DNA from: Janthinobacterium sp. ROICE36
GTDB taxonomy: Bacteria > Pseudomonadota > Gammaproteobacteria > Burkholderiales > Burkholderiaceae_D
Direction of reading: 5' to 3'
Length of the DNA: 52,950 nt
NCBI RefSeq assembly: GCF_002869965.1
Contig: NZ_PEBS01000043.1
Coordinates: 1 to 52,950, forward strand
Under the pieces are notes generated by a model, which had not been told where the DNA came from, did not search any database, and saw nothing but the letters and a program-made list of their open reading frames with translations. This document shows, piece by piece, positions 49,670 through 52,950 of the stretch (its first letter is position 1; every line of letters begins with the position of its first letter). A program made the position numbers and the translations under genes.

Positions 49670-50164
49670 TTATTGAATCGCCGGCACCGTCACGATGTGC
49701 GGCACATGTCCGGTGTGCGCAATGAAACTGAGCAAGGCAGCGGGCGACAGCGCCACCGTGGCCGTGTTGCGCAGCGGATGGACTTGCAGATGGCTGGCCT
49801 CCCACACGGCCTGGTCCAGCACCAGTTCTACCACCTGCGCGCTGTCGTGGATCAGCGCAAACAGGCTGACGGAGCCGGGCGTGATGCCCAGGTGCTGCAG
49901 CAAGCGCTCGGGCGAGGCCATGCTCAACTTGCTGGCCGGCAGCAAGCGCCCCAGTGCCGCCAAGTCGATGCGCATGTCGGAAGGCACGATGACGAGAAAA
50001 TGCCGGCGGCCCTACTCGTCACGCACGAACAGGTTTTTCACCATCAGGCCGGGCATGGCAGGCACATGGATGAGCGCTTCGGCGATGGTGTGCACGGCCG
50101 GGTGTTCGTCCAAGGTGTGATCGCCGGCGTTGCTTGCCAGCCAGCGGGACAGGGGGTTGGGCAT
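49670..50164 (-). pseudogene. YbaK/ProX-type aminoacyl-tRNA deacylase interrupted by an in-frame amber codon
   Basis: From ATG 50164 (GAGGAG five bases upstream) the frame reads 'PLSRWLASNAGDHTLDEHPAVHTIAEALIHVPAMPGLMVKNLFVRDE', then TAG at 50012-50014 (codon 51). It continues in the same frame as 'GRRHFLVIVPSDMRIDLAALGRLLPASKLSMASPERLLQHLGITPGSVSLFALIHDSAQVVELVLDQ' to 49670. The whole is a 164-codon prolyl-tRNA editing (YbaK/ProX) domain. Relatives have Lys or Gln before GRRHF, so a single base change (CAG or AAG to TAG) breaks it. The amber removes most of the domain. Readthrough or a sequence error would restore it. Confidence 0.8.
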
Positions 50165-50233
50165 GGTGACTCCTCAGCGCGGACGCGATGAAGGATGGTA
50201 GGTGGTTGCTGCGCTGTTCGCTTGCTGTCGCCG

Positions 50234-50431
50234 CTAAGGTTTTTTCTCCGCCTCTGCTTTATCGGCCGCTGCCAGCCCCCAGTCATTCCAGCCTTCCCCG
50301 AACAGCTCGATGGGATGCTGCGTGCGCTCGGAACCATTGCCGCAGCGCATGGCGTCCGGCGGACAATACTTGTCGCAGCCCCAGCAGATGCGTTCAGGGT
50401 TCTTGGGGTTTAAAGGAAAAGGCTTGGCCAT
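50234..50431 (-). CDS. DUF3079 small protein
   Basis: This 65-aa protein reads 'MAKPFPLNPKNPERICWGCD', then 'KYCPPDAMRCGNGSERTQHPIELFGEGWNDWGL'. Four cysteines in C-x2-C and C-x7-C arrangement and the 'ER.CWGCD.YCP' core are the DUF3079 signature, probably a zinc or Fe-S binding fold. Its function is unknown. The start has no clear ribosome site, but the protein begins exactly as family members do. Confidence 0.85.
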   Translation of the reverse strand: MAKPFPLNPKNPERICWGCDKYCPPDAMRCGNGSERTQHPIELFGEGWNDWGLAAADKAEAEKKP

Positions 50432-50499
50432 GGGGTGGGCGATGGAATCGGTTGAGGTCTCTTCAACAACTGTAGACCTGGCGCGGGCGCGGGTCAAAC

Positions 50500-50792
50500 G
50501 AATTCCAATGAGCAATTTGTCCGAGGTCAATTCTATGCAGATCGGTGGTGTGGCGGCAAAACGCCATACCCTTCCCGCACGATACGCGCGACATGAATAC
50601 CGCCATCGCCTGCCGGCTGCGCCTTGAGCTCGTCGCTTTGATGCTTTCCCACCATGCGTCGGAGGCGAACAGGCCGTGGCTGCCTTACAGGCCCGTGTAG
50701 GGTCTGGCGCTGTCGAGCGTGAGGGAGTGGATCGTGGTGATGCGGCTGGGGTGTCGTGCCAGGGCTTCGGCGCGGGCGAAAGCGGGTTTCAT
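50500..50792 (-). pseudogene. Degenerate gene remnant with in-frame ochre codon
   Basis: From ATG 50792 the frame reads 'MKPAFARAEALARHPSRITT', then 'LDSARPYTGL', a TAA at 50685-50687, then 'GSHGLFASDAWWESIKA' before losing protein character. 'TGL(Y)GS.GLF.SDaWW' is a known style of small hypothetical protein, so Tyr to stop is plausible. Later frame damage is likely. The rest of 50432-50967 holds no gene that I can support; base composition turns AT-rich from about 50870. Confidence 0.35.
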
Positions 50793-50967
50793 CAGGCACC
50801 GGAGTTCTTGAAAGCGCGAACCCAATCTTTGCGCCGAACGACATATGCATTGCCTGCATGGCCGTTCAGTTATTAAACCGCCTCCAATCTGCTAAAATAG
50901 TTGAAAATTTTAATGATTAGACCATGAACAACCTGGATTTTCCAAATACAAGGAATGTGCTTAGCCA

Positions 50968-51714
50968 ATGAAAGCCATTATATTCTGCACCAGCTTTATA
51001 AAAGATGCCCCGTCATGGGAAAGTCGGTATCAACGGTGGCTCGACTATTACGAAAACATACCAATCAATGCAATAAAAAAAATAATGATTGATGATGGGT
51101 CGCCATATCTTCCGTCTGCTGAAATTATTAATACAATTTCCCATACAACTTCGCTTGCTGCAAATACCGATAAAAATCTCATCGTTCACTTCGACAACAA
51201 TCTGGGGCGACAAAGTGGAGCTGACTACCCCGGATGGTGGCGGAGTTTCCTCCACTCCATTCACGTGGCAAATGAATTAGGTGTTGATAAAATCATCCAT
51301 ATCGAGTCGGATGCCTATATTTTGACGCCTCGCCTGGTAAATTTCATCAATGAAATAGAATCAGGCTGGAACGTTCTATGGTCTCCACGCTATCGTTTTC
51401 CAGAGACTGCCATTCAAGTCATCTGCAGAGATCAATTTGGAATTTTTGAAAAACTCAAAGACGACAATCCAAGTTTTTCCTTTCCGGATATTGCAGAAAG
51501 GTTGCTTCCTTTCACGGCTGTACACCAGCAGTTCAAAGGGGACCGCTACAGCGATTTCACGAAAAACAGATGGATATTCCGTTCGCGAAAATTCAACAAA
51601 ATTCCAATTTTTAAACATGTATTTTTCTGGGAAACAATACCGCCGGATGCAGACTTTGTTACACAAGGCATTAATCGCCAACAATTCGTCTTCAGACGCG
51701 ATGAAGCAGCGTGA
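50968..51714 (+). CDS. Glycosyltransferase-like protein, AT-rich and probably acquired
   Basis: This 248-aa protein starts at ATG 50968 and reads 'IIFCTSFIKDAPSWESRYQRWLDYYENIPIN', 'IMIDDGSPYLPSAE', 'FDNNLGRQSGADYPGWWRSFLHSIHVANELGVDKIIHIESDAYILTPRLVNFI'. The order of a 'DDGSP' loop and a 'HIESDAY' acidic motif after a helical stretch is that of GT-A fold glycosyltransferases, though the family is not named. Codon use and base composition differ strongly from the genes to the left, pointing to horizontal transfer. It stands alone without sugar-biosynthesis neighbours. Confidence 0.6.
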   Translation: MKAIIFCTSFIKDAPSWESRYQRWLDYYENIPINAIKKIMIDDGSPYLPSAEIINTISHTTSLAANTDKNLIVHFDNNLGRQSGADYPGWWRSFLHSIHVANELGVDKIIHIESDAYILTPRLVNFINEIESGWNVLWSPRYRFPETAIQVICRDQFGIFEKLKDDNPSFSFPDIAERLLPFTAVHQQFKGDRYSDFTKNRWIFRSRKFNKIPIFKHVFFWETIPPDADFVTQGINRQQFVFRRDEAA

Positions 51715-51757
51715 CCTTGTCATGGCGGGGAAGTCGCCAACTCGCACTTGCCAGCAA

Positions 51758-52147
51758 ATGGTCGCACGCTTGAATAAGGGCGTGTACGCCACCCTTGTTG
51801 GCTCCTTTTTTCTTGTTGCGGGTGTCTCATCGGCACTCGCTACCACTCTGGACGAAGATCGGACACGAGGTGACATACATGGATTGTTTGAGGTAAGAGA
51901 GGCAGCTGTACAATTCATTGCAGCAGAGAATCTGAAAAATGGAACAAGATGGCAGGCGATGGAGCCGAACCGGAAGATTCTGCTTGCCAAATGCGCGATA
52001 TCTTTGCATGTGAAATGGGTGCCGAAAAGTCAAGGCCTGTCTGGACCGAATGTTGCTGTCACTTGCGACAAGACTGTAAAGCCCACGACACAAAAGAAAT
52101 GGCAAGTGTTCATACCAATCGATAAGGGGACGATGGCGCATAAATGA
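51758..52147 (+). CDS. Exported protein resembling the FlgA N-terminal domain only
   Basis: This 129-aa protein starts at ATG 51758, giving a signal peptide ending 'SSALA'. The mature part has 'VREAAVQFIAAENLKNGTRWQAMEPNRKILLAKCAISLHVKWVPKS' and 'GPNVAVTCDKTVKPTTQKKWQVFIPIDKG'. The order 'dpR..L..C...L', 'G...V.V.C' and 'W.v.vPv' is that of the N-terminal domain of FlgA, the P-ring chaperone. The SAF domain that should follow is missing, and no flagellar gene is nearby. ATGs at 51701 and 51722 are other start options. The low GC is shared with its neighbours. Confidence 0.5.
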   Translation: MVARLNKGVYATLVGSFFLVAGVSSALATTLDEDRTRGDIHGLFEVREAAVQFIAAENLKNGTRWQAMEPNRKILLAKCAISLHVKWVPKSQGLSGPNVAVTCDKTVKPTTQKKWQVFIPIDKGTMAHK

Positions 52148-52264
52148 TCAAGTCCGGCTCATGAACGATTCAACTATCCATGCACGCAAGGGGGGAGGTC
52201 TGCCATTTGTACCAGAACTGAGGCATTGGCTGTCGTAGAAGCTGGCTCAGTCGAGAAGATAAGC

Positions 52265-52362
52265 AGCACCACGAACCCGCGCTTACGGCGTGCTGCATTG
52301 CCTTGCCAATGGCACCACAATTTTGCTACTAAAATCACCAGGCTAGTGAAAGCGAACAACGG
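52265..52362 (+). mobile_element. Possible IS110-type transposase remnant
   Basis: One plus-strand frame reads 'STTNPRLRRAALPCQWHHN', then 'ITRLVKANNG'. This recalls the C-terminal 'gNPRLRRALylpa...HNP...f..RLkanGK' of IS110/IS116/IS902 transposases. It is short and degenerate and may be chance. The remainder of 52148-52407 shows nothing else. Confidence 0.22.
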
Positions 52363-52407
52363 CAGATATAATAATGGATGCAGATTTTACTGATATTACA
52401 ATACCAT

Positions 52408-52785
52408 ATGAAAATATTACTCATCGTCTCGCTAGGAATTCTATCGCTAACTCAAACACCACCAGCCTTCGCGGATAATATCAACGGGAAAAATCTCTAT
52501 ATACAGAGATGTGCCATGTGCCATGGAATAGATATCAAAGGAACCGGACCATTGGCTAATAAAAGCAATCCTCCAACACCTGATCTTACAACATCGGCTT
52601 TCAAAAAACGACTACAAGACTATCCGGGTGCTATTGTTTCATCAGTCATACTTCGCCCAAATGGCGACTTGATTCCAAAAACTTTGCGAGAAAATGGCGT
52701 AAAAATAGCGCCGTACGCATGGAGGATTCAGGATTTCCGCGATTTAAATCAATACATGAGTGGTGTGATTTCAAAGAATCGATGA
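52408..52785 (+). CDS. Small class I cytochrome c
   Basis: This 125-aa exported protein has a signal peptide (MKILLIVSLGILSLTQTPPA, cleavage near 'FA-DN') and a single haem-binding CAMCH (Cys35-His39) in 'NGKNLYIQRCAMCHGIDIKGTGPLA'. It ends 'RIQDFRDLNQYMSGVI', in which Met may be the axial ligand. It is a periplasmic electron carrier of the c-type, mono-haem class. I start at ATG 52408 rather than 52378. The gene is AT-rich like its left neighbours. No oxidase or dehydrogenase partner is in view. Confidence 0.8.
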   Translation: MKILLIVSLGILSLTQTPPAFADNINGKNLYIQRCAMCHGIDIKGTGPLANKSNPPTPDLTTSAFKKRLQDYPGAIVSSVILRPNGDLIPKTLRENGVKIAPYAWRIQDFRDLNQYMSGVISKNR

Positions 52786-52950
52786 TTTTGATATCCGAGG
52801 GGGCGCGCGATACTGCCCTTAGATGTTTAGAATTGGGTGATCATATTCCTATTCGCAGCTTGCCCTACTTCAAAGCCAGGCGCCTGTTGAGTACACTGTT
52901 GATTCCTGTCACCTCACCGCCAGCGCCATGACCCAAGCCCTTCACAGCCG

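Noticed and set aside
52928..52950. ATG at 52928 as the start of the next gene
   Set aside because: Only seven codons are visible and there is no ribosome site, so it cannot be supported.
1..52950. CRISPR arrays, tRNA or rRNA genes
   Set aside because: No regularly spaced direct repeats, tRNA cloverleaf arms with CCA-type ends or rRNA-like stretches were recognised. A dedicated scan was not possible.

Overview
The window is GC-rich, densely coded proteobacterial DNA. Gene content (MsbA, Gram-negative porin, AsmA, many lipoboxes, a Gcr-type 'site-specific recombinase', DUF3079, YnfA, a NhaR-like LysR) and codon use fit a betaproteobacterium of the Oxalobacteraceae, most likely Janthinobacterium or a close relative. 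This is inference from protein style; no search was run. No rRNA, tRNA or CRISPR array was seen. The left edge cuts an IS630-type transposase, and the last 2 kb are clearly more AT-rich than the rest.

Layout. 0.2-14.2 kb is an envelope and stress block: AI-2E-type permease, BON lipoprotein, several glycine-zipper lipoproteins, two OmpA-domain lipoproteins, DUF4398, DUF3309 and lmo0937-type mini membrane proteins, a YqjD/YqjE/YqjK-like operon, a ferritin-like protein, a patatin phospholipase, AsmA and a Crp/Fnr regulator. 14.2-24.8 kb holds an M16 peptidase broken by an amber codon, a TerC-CBS protein, DUF3617, a porin, Gcr and a cardiolipin-synthase-like lipoprotein. 24.9-27.4 kb is a compact PAP2 phosphatase / lipid kinase / metallophosphoesterase operon. 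27.5-27.9 kb has a 74-aa gene behind two tandem LexA-type boxes and in front of a 123-nt imperfect palindrome. 28-36 kb carries a second AI-2E permease, a DUF1800-DUF1501 pair, LysR/alcohol dehydrogenase, glycerate kinase, YnfA and a TerB-like protein. 36-45 kb has TerC (Alx-like), a NhaR-like regulator, a ClC antiporter, MarR, tandem YwqK/MORN paralogues and MsbA. 45-50.5 kb has RNase Z, GNAT, a TetR/MFS pair, a YbaK-type deacylase broken by an amber codon and DUF3079. 50.9-52.9 kb is the AT-rich tail with a glycosyltransferase-like protein, a standalone FlgA-N-like protein and a small cytochrome c.

Most interesting result. The 16-bp palindrome TGTnCG-N4-CGnACA recurs in intergenic DNA in front of most of the small envelope genes (sites at 2510, 2625, 8287, 10540, 11824, 12675, 13014, with a relative at 21249). 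It has the spacing of a CRP site (TGT-N10-ACA) but not the TGTGA core. In nearly every case a -10-like hexamer begins 29.5 bp from the palindrome centre (30.5 at the relative), which puts the operator at about -41.5, the classic class II activator position. A Crp/Fnr protein encoded inside the block (10977-11753) keeps the Arg that reads the conserved G but has replaced the two residues that in CRP read the base that is degenerate here, and one site lies in its own divergent promoter region. I infer an undescribed Crp/Fnr-type envelope regulon with altered specificity. The second lead is the probable SOS-controlled 74-aa protein at 27577-27801.
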